Shown: positions 22,551 through 33,672 of the stretch, piece by piece
Numbering within the stretch: the first letter of the stretch is position 1
Layout: every line of letters starts with the position of its first letter
NCBI GenBank assembly: GCA_038380435.1
Contig: JAWZYU010000027.1
Coordinates: 3,903,156 to 3,967,155, forward strand
DNA from: Ryuthela nishihirai
Lineage: Eukaryota; Arthropoda; Arachnida; Araneae; Heptathelidae
Direction of reading: 5' to 3'
Length of the DNA: 64,000 nt
Translations under genes and position numbers: made by a program
Notes under the pieces: model-generated
The model's database searches: none
What the model saw: the letters and a program-made list of their open reading frames with translations, nothing else
Told to the model about the DNA's origin: nothing

Positions 22551-22745
22551 TAGTGGCAAAGCAAGACTTTTTAAATAGGATAAGCAGTTTTCAAAGCATT
22601 GCTCATATATAATTGGAATGCCGTTCCAATACTTATGTTTCAAAATTATTCAACCACAACTGTTTCGGCACTATATTTCCATATCATTGAGCTGGAATGC
22701 TGTTATGGTATTTTTGTTTCAAAATCATTCAATCAATGCAAATAT
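22551..22745 (+). mobile_element. hAT-like fragment with ~42-bp internal repeats
   Basis: The left end TAGTGGCAAAGCA and three degenerate units of about 42 bp (from 22615, GGAATGCCGTTCC) match the element at 33443-33640. The CAGTGGC-type end suggests hAT. The right end was not found. Confidence 0.55.
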
Positions 22746-23402
22746 TATAATGAAAATTCAGTATAATAATTCTCCTCCTTGTTCGTTGCCTACCTTATGA
22801 ATATAAAGTAGACAATGACAGCTCTCCCAGAAGTTTTGGATGCGTGCAGTGGTTCAATCCCAATAATATAATGTGCAATCAATAATGTCCAATCAATATA
22901 ATGTGCAATATATATATATATAACTTTTGAATTTTAAATTTCCTAATCTTTTTCCTCCAATACTTCAAAATTTTTTTAATACATGTAATTCCATGTTTTT
23001 GAATCGACCTATTTATCTCATTTTGTCCTTTTAAGTGAAACAACATTTAAAAAAATCTTTATTTTTCATTGGAAAAATTGCAGTCATTCCCAAATCCTGA
23101 GACACAATTCTTAAAAAAAATATTTTAACTATTTAAGGGCACATCTCAATGCTATAATTAATATCTGAACTTTAAATATGGGAATTAAATGCTACATATG
23201 CATATCTTATGATAATAATACATAGTACATAAAAAGTTTATATTAGTTTTGCATTAGAAGTACATTCAGTGCTTTAAAACAGAAAGAAAATAGAGGTTTG
23301 AAAGGGTTAAGTTTAACAACAAATAATTAGAAATCATGAACATTTTTTCTCATCAGTGGTGTACCCAACCTCTAACTTGAGGGCTACAATTAACATATTT
23401 TC

Positions 23403-23520
23403 TGAGGTCCAGGTCCCCAAAGGCTCATAGAGGCTGGAGAAGGGAACCCACTGTTACAGACTGATGGTAGCTTCCTGTCACCTAGTGTGTTCTTTAATTT
23501 CCAAGTGTATGACTCTTTGT
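23403..23520 (-). mobile_element. SINE-1 copy 5, degraded fragment
   Basis: Reversed SINE-1 landmarks are readable: CCAGGTCCCCAAAGGCTCA, GGGAACCCACTG, GATGGTAGC and GTGTGTTCTTTAA. About 120 bp remain. No flanking duplication. Confidence 0.75.
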
Positions 23521-23571
23521 ACACAGTAACATAATACATATGCAGATCATAAGGAACATCTAATATATGTA

Positions 23572-24960
23572 CATAGTATGATCATTTAATTCATGGACAG
23601 AAGCAAAAAAAAAATACCCCCTCAAGCAGCTGCTTGCCACAGAGGTCTGACAGGAGCCTGTCAGTTTATATGCCATAGTAGAAGGTCTGTGAGGATGGCA
23701 GGACCTCAGAGCTACATTAAATATCATCCTCTGAATCTTCCTGGCATTTGTCTTTCTCAAAATACTCTCCCATGCATTAAATGCATCTTTGAAGCCATTT
23801 TTTCAAAAGTGTGCGAAGTGTTGTCATTGTGGCTCTGCAAGCTTCATTGTCGGATGCGAAATGTTTCCCTTTTGAAGCTTTCTTCAGTCACAGAAAGAGG
23901 AAAAAATCGCAGAGTGCTAAGTCTAGGGTATATGGAGGATGTGGCAGAACTTCAGCACCTATGGCAGTGATCACTGGCTGCATAATATTAGCCATATGGG
24001 GCCTGGCATTGTGATGGAGAAATCAAGTCACACCAGAAAGTTCCAGACGTTTTTCCTGAATGGCACGCAGAAATTTGGTTCCGAGAACCTTCGAGTAGGC
24101 TTCCTTATTCATGGTTGTTCCATGAGGCACAAAGTGAGTAACAAGAACACCTTTTCAAAAAACACCAGAGTCATTTGTTTCCCAGCTGAATGAGAACCCT
24201 GAATTTTCATGGGTCTTGGTGAATCCAGGATGCTTCCATTGATTCAACTGTTGTTTTGTTTCAGGATTGTAGTGAAAGATCCAAGTTTCATTGCAAATCA
24301 CAATTCAACTCATGAAGGTTGAACCCTGGCTTTCCAAACAATTAAGCATCTCCTTGCACAGCTGTACCCTTTTTTGTTTTTGTTCTGGAGTCAAACTGTG
24401 TGGAATCCATTGAGCACAGATTCATGACATTTTCAGATGGGTTTTCACAATTGCGTGAGCGCTTCCGTATGAAACTGACATTTTCACAACCAATTCATGA
24501 AGTGTTATTCGTCTGTCTTCATTCAGGATTGCCAGGGCTCTTTCGATTTGCTCAGGAGTTATTGAGGAAGAAGGCTGGCCAGATCTTGGGTCATCGGCAA
24601 CAGATTTGTGTCCTTCTTTGAATCGCTTATGCCACTGAAAATGGCAAATCTACGAAGACGGTCATTACCCATAGGCTTCATTCATCTCTTCAACAGTTGC
24701 AGCAGCACTTAGGCCTCGCCTAACACAATAACAAATGACATACCTCTGTTCTGTCTGAATTTACGATATTCTGAACGAACGTCTATGATATACAACTCGA
24801 ATCACAATCTTAACACAACAGCAGTCAATGGCAAATATCCTTGGCATGTGGAGCCTCCTTCGTAACAGTCGTGCGCAGTGCCATCTAGTGTTACTTTGGA
24901 AGAAGTGCTATGTATGTGTACTTATGACATCAGTCCATGAATTAAAATGATCATCCCTCG
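23572..24960 (-). mobile_element. Mariner-like transposon, minus strand, inactive
   Basis: The inverted ends share TGATCATTTAATTCATGGAC (left) and its counterpart on the right, flanked by TA at 23570-23571 and 24961-24962; 1389 bp. Minus-strand frames give RYVICYCVRRGL, AAATVEEMNEAYG and a decayed catalytic centre. Then come HHNARPHMANIMQP-like sequence near 24000, PPYTLDLALCDFFLF near 23900, and KGKHFASDNEACRATMTTLRTLL near 23820, the third catalytic region and C-terminus. Stops are numerous. A SINE-2 piece lies near its left end. Confidence 0.88.
23600..23705 (-). mobile_element. SINE-2 3-prime fragment
   Basis: ATACCCCCTCAAGCAGCTGC, then GTCTGACAGGAGCCTGTCAG and CTCAGAGC correspond in reverse to the body and tail of the full SINE-2 at 42273-42483. 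The tRNA-like head is absent. Confidence 0.85.
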
Positions 24961-25299
24961 TATCATGACCTACTATATTACTTCTGTTCATTAGTTACTT
25001 CAGGATAAGGTTCTAAAATTATTACTTTTTATTTTTTAAAAACACTTTAATATTAGTTTGAGTACCAGAGTGAGTTCAGCTTCAGAAGTCTGACACTTTA
25101 AGGGTGCCTAAAAGCTTGAGAAGAAAGAGCAAATATGGAATGAAATAAACAGTGTTAAGCAGTATATAAATAGTTTAACTCAGTGTCCAGTAGTCAAATA
25201 TATATATATGCATATTTCACTGATATTAGAACAGAAGTTGTTAAATGTTCATGTAAAAATGATGTTGAAACTTAAGATAAACATAATACATAAAGAAAG

Positions 25300-26178
25300 C
25301 GAAAAAAGTCCAAAAAAAAAATGCCTACAATGGAAGAATCTTGGAAAACTCCCATTTACCCCAACATCATCCAAAATTTTGCAAAAATAGAATTGCATAA
25401 ATCCAATGAACCATTTAGACCATTAAACTGTAAATGTCATGCCCCCACATATTTTTTAGAAAACACATTACTAAATTTTTTTACCTTTATTTTTTTGCCT
25501 GATCTGTATACAATCTTTCTGTATAAGAATTCTGTATAAAATCAGAAGCCAACTTAAGAAATAAACTTACACATTGGATTCAAACCCAAATACACTTTAC
25601 ATTCATTAGATGTAGTATCTTTATACCCAAGTTCCTCCTTTTTTTGAAGCAGCCTGATATTAAAATTCAAATGGTGGAGGTCCTCAGAATACTTTAGTAT
25701 TCATGAGGTGCTGGGCTTGGCCACCAGTAACAATTGGTTTTCTGCTAACAATCAACTGTACAACCAGAAGGAAAGGGTATCACCACTTTCTGGTTTATTG
25801 GATGCTGCCATTATGAGACAGATAAAACCTAATATTTTAAACAACTGTCCTCTTAAACCTATATTCTATTGTCGTTACATTGACGATATTTTTCTAATTT
25901 GACTTTACAATTAATACAATTATTTAATAATGCAGTTCCATCCATCAGCTTCACAGATGAAACTGAAAGTAACAAATGTTTACCCTATTTGGATATTCTA
26001 ATACATTGTCATCCAAATTACATTACTACTGAAGTCTACTAGAAACCCATTTACATGCCTCTATACTCTAATACCTTTTACACCTTCCCACCCCCATAAA
26101 TATAAAGTATCCACATTCAACTCATATTTTTGTAGAGCTATAACTTACTGTAGCCATAAGCAACAATTAACTAAATTG
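25300..26178 (+). pseudogene. Penelope-like reverse-transcriptase relic
   Basis: Between 25700 and 26170 the + strand reads QLYNQKERVSPLSGLL (the region before the active site), LKPIFYCRYIDDIFLI (catalytic IDD, 25855-25902), then LPYLDILIHCHPNYITTEVY and KPIYMPLYSN. F-Y-x-RYIDDIF followed by a YLD-x-LI...TxVYRKP block is the pattern known for Penelope-like element RTs. Stops interrupt it. Upstream 25300-25540 (LGKLPFTPTSSKIL) may be its N-terminal part. The GIY-YIG endonuclease is not seen. The Tc1 at 26179 cuts it off. Confidence 0.75.
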
Positions 26179-27522
26179 CACACCGAAGAGCTAAAATATT
26201 TTAACCACCTGCCTAATATGATGTTGGTCCTCCATGTGCCACCAAAACAGCTCTTACCCAGTGAAGCATGGATGTTACAAGGTTTCTAAAGGTGTCTTGT
26301 GATCTGGTACCAACACGTTACAAACAGATCCTTTAACTCTTGTAAGTTACGTGGTTGAGTCGCCACAGATTGGATATGCTGTTCCAATGCAAACCACAGA
26401 TGCTTGATTGGATTGTTGTCTGGGGAATTTGGAGGCAGGACAATACCTGGAAGTCTTCCTTATGTTCTGCAAACACTCTCGAACAATCCAGGCAATGTGG
26501 CATGGTGCATTATCCTGCTGAAAGGAGGCACTGCTAGAGGTATATACCGTTGCCATGAAAGGATATACCTGGTCTGCAATGATGTTTAGGTAGGTGATAG
26601 ATGTCATAGTTTCCAGCACATGAATGACTGGACCCAGGGTTTCTCAGTAGAACATTGCCCAAATCATTACACTTCCTCCACTGGCTTGTTTTCGTCCCAC
26701 AGTGCATCCTGGTGCCTACACTTCCCCAGGCAAATGACCCACACATACCTGGCCGTCCACATGGTGCAACAGGAAATGAGATTCATCAGACCAGACAACC
26801 TTCTTCCAATCATCCAAGGTCCAGTTTTGATGCTCGTGTGTCCATTGTAGGCACTTTCGGCGGTGAACCAAGGTTGGCATGGGCACTCAGAGTGGCCTGC
26901 AGCTATGCAGCCCCATTTTCAGCAGGGTTCGATGTATTGTGTGTTGTGACACATTACTTCCATCACCAGCATTGAAATTACAGGCTAGTTGCACCACAGT
27001 ATCCCTTCTGTTGACTTGTACCATATGGGATAACTATGGCTAACCTCTAGCATCAGTGAGCTGTGGTTGGCCCACACCTTGCCAGTAGTTCATGGTTTTT
27101 CCCTCCTTGAACCACTTTTTGAAGGTACTAACCACGGTTGACCGTGAGCACCCCACAAGCCTTGCCATCTTGGAAATTCTCACACCCAGTCGTCTGGCCA
27201 TTATAATTTGGCCTTTGTCAAACTCACTTAGTCCCGCTGCTTTTCACATCTGAAGAACAAAAATAACACTGATTAATAGAGCTCAGTATCAGGTGTTATT
27301 TATTAACAGAGCTCAGTATCGGGTGTTGTTTATTAACATAGCTCACTATCAGGTGTTATTTATTAACAGAGCTCAGCATCAGGTGTTATTTATTAACAGA
27401 GCTCAGTATCGGGTGTTATTTATGCCATTTCATGACCTTCACATGCACTGTCATTTACCTGCAGTTGCTTCAATTTGCATAAAGATGCACTAGTTGTAAT
27501 GTTTTGGCTCTTCGGTGTATAT
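26179..27522 (-). mobile_element. Tc1-like transposon, minus strand, inactive
   Basis: The inverted ends are CACACCGAAGAGCTAAAAT on the left and TACACCGAAGAGCCAAAAC when the right end is reversed. The minus strand reads a Tc1 transposase in broken frames: [19 protein letters not shown] (27230-27170), a homeodomain-like [30 protein letters not shown] (first Asp, about 26790), FQQDNAPCHIAWIVRECLQN (second Asp, about 26480) and a decayed third site. It has inserted in the Penelope-like relic. A 30-bp tandem array sits between the right end and the start of the coding part. Confidence 0.9.
27271..27420 (+). repeat. Five copies of a 30-bp tandem repeat
   Basis: The unit is TATTAACAGAGCTCAGTATC plus GGGTGTTATT, with copies starting at 27271, 27301, 27331, 27361 and 27391 and few differences. 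The period is divisible by three, so a repetitive open frame results; it is not a gene. It is in the leader of the Tc1. Confidence 0.97.
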
Positions 27523-28515
27523 ACCAGATCAGTTTAGATGCAGGATACCCCCTTCACCTAACACGCTACCTCTCAACCAAGTAGAAATAAACAAACCCAA
27601 ACAAAAATGCATTTGCATTCCCTTATACCAATACATTAACTCTTATCCTAAATAGCATAATGCCCACGTATAGTCCTCACTATGTGACACACTATATTTA
27701 ATATCATCCATAAGGATCGAAAACTCATCCCACCTTCATGAGGTGGATATCCCACCTTCGTGACACAAAAAGTCCTCATACAGCTGTGGGCTATGGAGGT
27801 CCAACCAGACTGTGTAATTTTCCTCTCCAGACGTGTCTGTTCTGAGCTGCAGCTGCTGCATCTGGCCACGCTAGGCCAATTTTAGCAATCTCTTATTTGA
27901 AACTGTCTGCCCATCGCATCCTCAGTCTCCCCTTTTTCTGAAACCCTTAGGCACACTGTTCATAATCCTGTTTGCCAATCTTCAGCTATGCATATGGACA
28001 ACATGAACCAATGCATTCTCTCTCTGAACAATATGATGCTCAAAGAGGGTGATGACTCCTTCTAACCTCATCATTACTTACAAAGTCAAACCATCTAATA
28101 CCTAAGATACTGTGTAAGCATCTAGAATCAAAGGTATCAAGTTTCTTGTTATCCTGCTTACAAAGGATTATGTTTTGCTACCATAACTAACCTTAGAAAG
28201 AAGCAAACTATTATACAGCCGAATTTTAGTCTTTAGCTACCTACTTCTCCACACCCTCCATAGATTCTTAAAAGTCCCAGTGGCAGTCCATTCTTCTACT
28301 TAACTCATGCTGCACATCATCAGTATCTGTTACATAGCTCCCAAATTTATTAAACTGAGACACTTGATCAAGAGTGCAGCTATTTAAAGCAACTGAAGCA
28401 CCATCTACCTGACACATTTTCATCATTTTAGTTTTTTCTCTGTTTATCCCCAAACCTACTATACTACCAGTCTCATCAACGGCTCTAATGAATGAATTCA
28501 TCTCATCACCTAATT

Positions 28516-28572
28516 TAGATTATGCAGATGATTTAGCCAACAGGGCCAAATCATCTGCATAATCTAAATCAG
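28516..28572. repeat. 26-bp hairpin on the YADD codons of LINE-A copy 3
   Basis: The arms 28516-28541 and 28547-28572 are inverse with one mismatch, loop AACAG region. The right arm is the normal LINE-A sequence coding DLDYADDLA; the left arm is an extra inverted copy not present in the other LINE-A copies. Confidence 0.95.
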
Positions 28573-29907
28573 AAATTTTAAAATCTCTAGACCATTTAAG
28601 GCCAAATTCTTTCCCTTGCAAAGAATTTCACATAACATAATCAATAACCAAACAAAAGAGAAAATGAGACAAAATGCACCCTTGTCTAACTCCACTAGCA
28701 ATGCTAAACATATTGCTGCAAGACTCTCACATACAACTAGTGTTATTATAGGGAGCTTTCATTACTCTAACTTATCAGGTATACCTTATGTTCTAACAAT
28801 CAACCACAAGTTACGTCAATCAACAGAGTCAAAAGCCTTTTTGACATCCATAAAGCTAGCAACCACAGGTTTCTGAAACTCTAGACATTTCTCGAGAATC
28901 TGCTACCACTTCTAAATCCACACTGTTCATCATGTAGTTGTCCATCACCCAAATTCTTAATTTTATTAAGTAATAACATGCAAAGAACTTTACCTGGAAA
29001 AGAAAGTAATTCCCCTATAATTATCACAAGAACTGTGATCTTTAAAAGAAATGTTAAAAATCAGGACAATGATAGTTCTAATAAAATCCTTTAGGAACAA
29101 CACCTTTATCATAAAAAATATTCAAAATTTCAGTCAGCCATGTGACAACACAAATGTTCCCATCTCTAAACATTTCAGTAGTGATTTTGTCTGCCCCTGG
29201 GATTTATGCAGTTTTAATTTAGATATAGCCAATGCGACTTCGGAATGTGATATAGGCCATCATAAAAACTGGTAATGCATCTATCCTCATTACAAACAAT
29301 GGGAGTAGAAATAATCATATTATTCAGAATATCTCTGAAATGCTCAGCCCACCTAGCCATCACAGAATCCTCACCTTCAACCCCTTGCCATATTTATCTC
29401 TCAATCCCTCTATACCGGTCTGTTTCTTCCCACATAAAACATTAACAATCTGGTACAACCCGCTGCTGTTGTGCTGTCTAACTGCTTCCCTTGTTTTGTC
29501 AGACAAGCTATCAAGCCAAAGATTCTTATCAGTTGTTAACTGATCCTTTACACATTTATTAAGTTTGTTATAATGCCTTCTGTGAGGACTAGTAGGGTGT
29601 TGATTCATGTTAATCCTGCACTTCCTTCTTTCAGAAATAAGTTCCATAGCCTTATCACTCAAATAATTTTGTTTCCTCCCTTTTACCCAAAAGAGCACTG
29701 TTGATTTCAAGAAAAGCCTGTTTAAACTAATCCCATTCTTTCTCAACTTCAGCAGTAAGCAAACCATGAATGTCATAATGATTAAGTAGCTATCATGGTA
29801 TGCTTTGATTCTATCTGGATCTTTCAGGCCTTCAGTATTAAAGCTAATTTTCTCTACTTTAGCACATTTCATAAGCTTCAAGCTACTTTTGACCAGATAA
29901 CACTCAG

Positions 29908-30296
29908 GGGCGGGGGTGGCTCAGTCGGTAGCGCGCCAGGCTCGTAATCTGTAGTTCCCAGGTTCGAGTCCCAGCTGGGTCAGCGTTGAGATTTATCTCC
30001 GCAAAATTTCCCCGCCCTGCCCACGGTCAGTAGGGGACACCGATGGGCTTGAAAAGGCCGCCGTCCGTCGGATGGGACGTTAAGCCGTGGTCCCGTGTGC
30101 GGGAGAGCCATACCCTGTGCACGTTAAAGAACACGCTGGATGGCCTTGACGGGAGGCTACCACCTGTCTCCCAACAGCTGTTCCAGTGGGTCCCCTCCCC
30201 CAACCTTCTCTGAGCCTTCGGGGTCCATGCGACCTGGCCATTTAGCCCATGGTGTGCAAAAAAGTGCCGCTCAGAGGTAAAACAACCCAACCCAAC
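29908..30296 (+). mobile_element. SINE-1 copy 6, full length and young
   Basis: This 389-bp copy has an intact-looking A box (TGGCTCAGTCGGTAGCGCGC) and B box (GGTTCGAGTCCC), and a tail of CCCAA units. An exact 15-bp duplication CCAGATAACACTCAG flanks it at 29893-29907 and 30297-30311. Its host is LINE-A copy 3, so it is younger than that LINE. By eye only a few differences from the copy at 43439-43820. Confidence 0.97.
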
Positions 30297-30380
30297 CCAG
30301 ATAACACTCAGACTAATTTTGGCTCCGCTGTATGATCTGGCATTCCTAATGAACTAGCCCCTTAGATTATATTTTAATTA

Positions 30381-33340
30381 TCATCCTCCTCCTCCTCAAG
30401 CAGCCATGGGCTACGGAGGTCCAACCAGACCGTGCAATTTAGTTCTCCAAGCAAGTCTGTCCTCAGCTACATCTGCTGCATCTGAACACTGCCACCAATT
30501 CTAATAAGGTCCTGTTTGGTATTGTCTATCCACTACATCTTAGGTCTCCCCCTCTCTTTTTGAGGCCTTTAGGCACACTGTTCATAACTCTATTCGGCAA
30601 TCTATAATTATCCATAAGGGCAACATTGTCAAACCAATGGAGTCTCTCTCTGCACAATATGCTGTTTAAAGGAGGTTGCCAACTCCTTTGCCTAACCTCA
30701 TCATTAGTTACAAAGTTGAACCATCTAATGCCCAAGATACTGCGTAAGCATCTAGTTTCCTGTTATCGTGTTTACAAAATGTCCAAGTTTCACTACCATA
30801 ACTAACCCTAGAAAGAACCAAACTATTATACAGTCTAATTTTAGTCTTTATGTGTATATGCTTATTTCTCCACACTCTCCAAAGTTTTATAAAAGTCCCA
30901 TCAGCAATCCCTATTCGTCTGTTAATCTCATGCCGCACATCACCAGTATTTGTTACATAGCTCCCAAGATAAACTGAAACACTTGCACAATAGTACAGCA
31001 ATTCAAAGCAACTGAAGCACCATCTGCATGACCAATTTTCATCACTACTCTATTACCAGTCTCATCAACAGCCCTAATGAGCAAATTCATCTCAGCAACA
31101 TCAGCAGCCAACAAAGCCAAATCATCTGCATAATCTAAATCAGAAATTTTGAAATCTCTAGACCATTTAAGGCAAAAATCTATCCCTTGCAAAGAATTTC
31201 ACATTATGCAATCAATAACTAAACTAAAGAGAAAAGGAGACAAAATGCACCCTTGTCTAACTCCACTAGCAATGCTAAACCAATTGCTGCAAGATGTACC
31301 AACTCTCACATGACTCAGTGTTATTATAGAGAGCTTTCATTACACTAATTTATCACGTATTGCATATGATCTAACAATTAAACACAAATCGTGTCGATCA
31401 ACAGAGTCAAAAGCCTTTTTGAAATCTATGAAGCTAACAACCACAGGTTTCTGAAACTCTAAACATTTCTTAAGAATTTGCCTAAGTGAAAATATTTGAT
31501 CAATATTTGATCCCTACCACTTCTGAATCCACACTGTTCATTATGCAGTTGTCCATCAACCAAATTTTTAATTCTATTAATTATAATCATGCAAAGAACT
31601 TTACCAGGAACAGAAAGTAAACTAATTCCCCTATAATTATCACAAGAACTGCAATCACCTTTTTTAAAAATAGGGACAATGATAGCTCGAAAAATACTTA
31701 GGAACACCATCTTTATCATAAAAATATTCAAAATTTTAGTCAGCCATGTGACAACACAAATGTTCCCAGCTCTAAGCATTTCATTAGTGATTTCATTCAC
31801 CCCTGGGGATTTATGCAGTTTTAATGTAGAGATGGCCAATGTGACTTCAGAATGTGATATAAGGCCATCATTAAAGCCAGTAATGCATCTATCCTCATTA
31901 CAAACAATGGGATTAGAAATAATCACATTGTATAAAACATCTTTGAAATGCTGAGCCCACCTAGCCATCACAGAATCCTCACCTTCAACCACCTTGCCAT
32001 GTTTATCCTTCAATCCCTGTGTACCTGTGCATTTCTTCCCACATAAAACATTAACAATCTGGTACAATTCCCTGCTGTTGTGCTGTCTAATTGCTTTCTC
32101 TGCTTTGTCAGCCAAGCTATCAAGCCAAAGATTCTTATCAGCTGTTGATTGATCCTTTACATGTTTATAAAGCTCATTGTAATACCTTCTGTTAGGGCTA
32201 GTAGGGTGTTGATTCATATTAATCCTGCAATTCCTTCTTTCAGAAATAAGTTCCATAGTCTTATCACTCAAATAATTTTGTTTCCTCCCTTTTATCCAAA
32301 AGAGCACTGTTGGTTTCAAAAAAGCCTGTTTAAACTAATCCCATTCTTTCTCAGCTTCAGCCATAAGCAAACCATGAATGTCATGACTAAGTAACCTATC
32401 ATGGTATGTTTTGGCTATATCTGGATTTTTCAGACCTTCAGTGTTGAAGGTAATTTTCTTAACCTTAGCACAACATTTCTTAAGCTTCAGTTGTTCAATT
32501 TCGGCTCCCCTGTACGATCTCAGTATTCTTAACTGAACTGGCCCATTTTCTGTAATTAAAATATAATCTATCATATTCCTGTGCAACCCATCAGGTGAAT
32601 CAGTATGTGTTAGTTATTCATAAACCATTAAGTTTACTTACCTGTAGGAGACATTCCCCATTGCCTTGGAACTACCAATGCCAAAGGGATCTAAAACTCC
32701 TGCCCAAAGGTCAGAGTCAGTATCAACTTTGGCATTGAAGTCACCTAGCACAAGAGAAATATCTCCTTTCTTCACAGAATTCAAAATATCCTGAAGCTGG
32801 CTATAAAACGTATCCTTCTTGTTCTCATCCGAGTTCTCTGTGGGGGCATAACAACAAATGACATTCAAGTTTAATTCTTGTTTTAAATTTTGCTCTAAGA
32901 AATCTTTTATTAATGCAGTCATATCCTAGAAGAGCATCACTGGCGAGTCTGCTGAGAAGCAAACCTACACCTTGGAGATTCTTTCCATCCTTCCTCCCTG
33001 AAAAAAGAAATTTAAAGTTATTTTTAAGTATCTCACCTTTACTTGTCCATCTGGTCTCTTGCAAGCCTAGAATATCTAGGTTATAGCACTGGAATTCTTG
33101 TGTGAGGACATCAAGAGAATAATCTCTATGTATTCCATGTTCCTGCAGAGAGAAAATGATTAGTAGTAGTTTTTAAGATACTAGGTTTATTGAGATCGGT
33201 AGGGCCAACAATATCAAACAGCCCCCTTATCGCAGGCATGGGGCAAAGACCTATTCCTCCTCCGCTAAAGGCTGAAGTCACCGATTCTGGTAGGAACTTC
33301 AGGCACCACCTTTTCAAGTGGACTTTTTCAAGAGCTGCAC
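30381..33340 (-). mobile_element. LINE-A copy 4, longest, endonuclease plus reverse transcriptase
   Basis: On the minus strand the order is as follows. A leader with FSGGGIGLCPMPAIRGLF (about 33270-33220) comes first, then the APE-type endonuclease start around WNVRTL-like codons, LGLQETRWTSKGE (33070-33030, catalytic Glu), CYAPTENSDENKKD (32860-32815), and LVLGDFNAKVDTDSD (32765-32715, catalytic Asp and Asn). The HMIDYILITENGP segment (32580) follows. Next is a 286-codon open stretch at 32319-31459 (KGRKQNYLSDK... DNYRGISLLSVPGK, QCGFRSGRD), broken motif A to C, YADDLALLA (31135-31105), and the C-terminal RWFNFVTNDEVRQR region at 30720. The 3-prime end is a GAGGAGGAGGATGAT tail. Frameshifts disable it. 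It shows the family's full domain order. Confidence 0.93.
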
Positions 33341-33344
33341 AGGC

Positions 33345-33435
33345 AACTCACACAGTGAGTCACACAAGTAACACTTCACATCACCAATTATCTTCTTTCT
33401 ACCACCAAAGTTCTATCTAACATCACTACTATCTA
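33345..33435 (-). repeat. LTR fragment
   Basis: CAACTCACACAGTGAGTCAC, then ACACTTCAC...CAATTATCTTCT and TACCACCAAAGTTCTA repeat part of the LTR at 37485-37560. About 90 bp. Confidence 0.7.
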
Positions 33436-33442
33436 CCATCAA

Positions 33443-33668
33443 CAGTGGCAAAGCATGACATTTTGAGTATGGGAAGCAATTAACAAAAGCACTACTGCAA
33501 CAAAATGGAACTCAGTTCCGCTACTCTCTGCTTCTGAATCACTGAAACGGAACACCATTCTGCTGCTAGGTATTTTCGAATCATTGAACCATAACGGTGT
33601 TCCGGTACTTAATGTTTTCGAATCATTGAGTGAAAGTAGTTCTATACCTTTTAAATCAAATGTTAGTA
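33443..33668 (+). mobile_element. hAT-like element with three 42-bp internal repeats
   Basis: It starts CAGTGGCAAAGCATGAC. Three units of exactly 42 bp start at 33507, 33549 and 33591, with the shared core TTTTCGAATCATTGA. The related sequence at 22551-22745 shares both the start and the repeats. Confidence 0.6.
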
Positions 33669-33672
33669 GTAT

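Larger units (their letters stand above)
27740..30380 (-). mobile_element. LINE-A copy 3, minus strand
   Basis: From right to left the minus strand reads the segment between endonuclease and RT (KCAKVEKISFNTEGLKDPD at 29881, KGRKQNYLSDKAMELISERR). Then come RT remnants (YADD region at 28500-28580, INREKTKMMKMCQVDG at 28440-28380, VSQFNKFGSYVTDTDDV) and the C-terminal basic region near 27930. SINE-1 copy 6 (29908-30296) is inserted with an exact duplication. The 5-prime end is cut and carries a 19-base inverted piece at 30362-30380. A hairpin at 28516-28572 lies on the YADD codons. Pseudogene throughout. Confidence 0.9.

Noticed and set aside
27271..27420. CRISPR-like array
   Set aside because: Units are contiguous with no spacers and the DNA is eukaryotic.
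27293..27493. Repetitive protein with RAQYRVLFIN units
   Set aside because: Produced by a 30-bp tandem array, a multiple of three, inside a Tc1; no start context or neighbouring gene.
30027..30290. Minus-strand frame of 87 codons seen in several near-identical copies (also at 43558 and 63535)
   Set aside because: The repeated protein is only the reverse strand of SINE-1; conservation comes from recent SINE spread, not from a gene.
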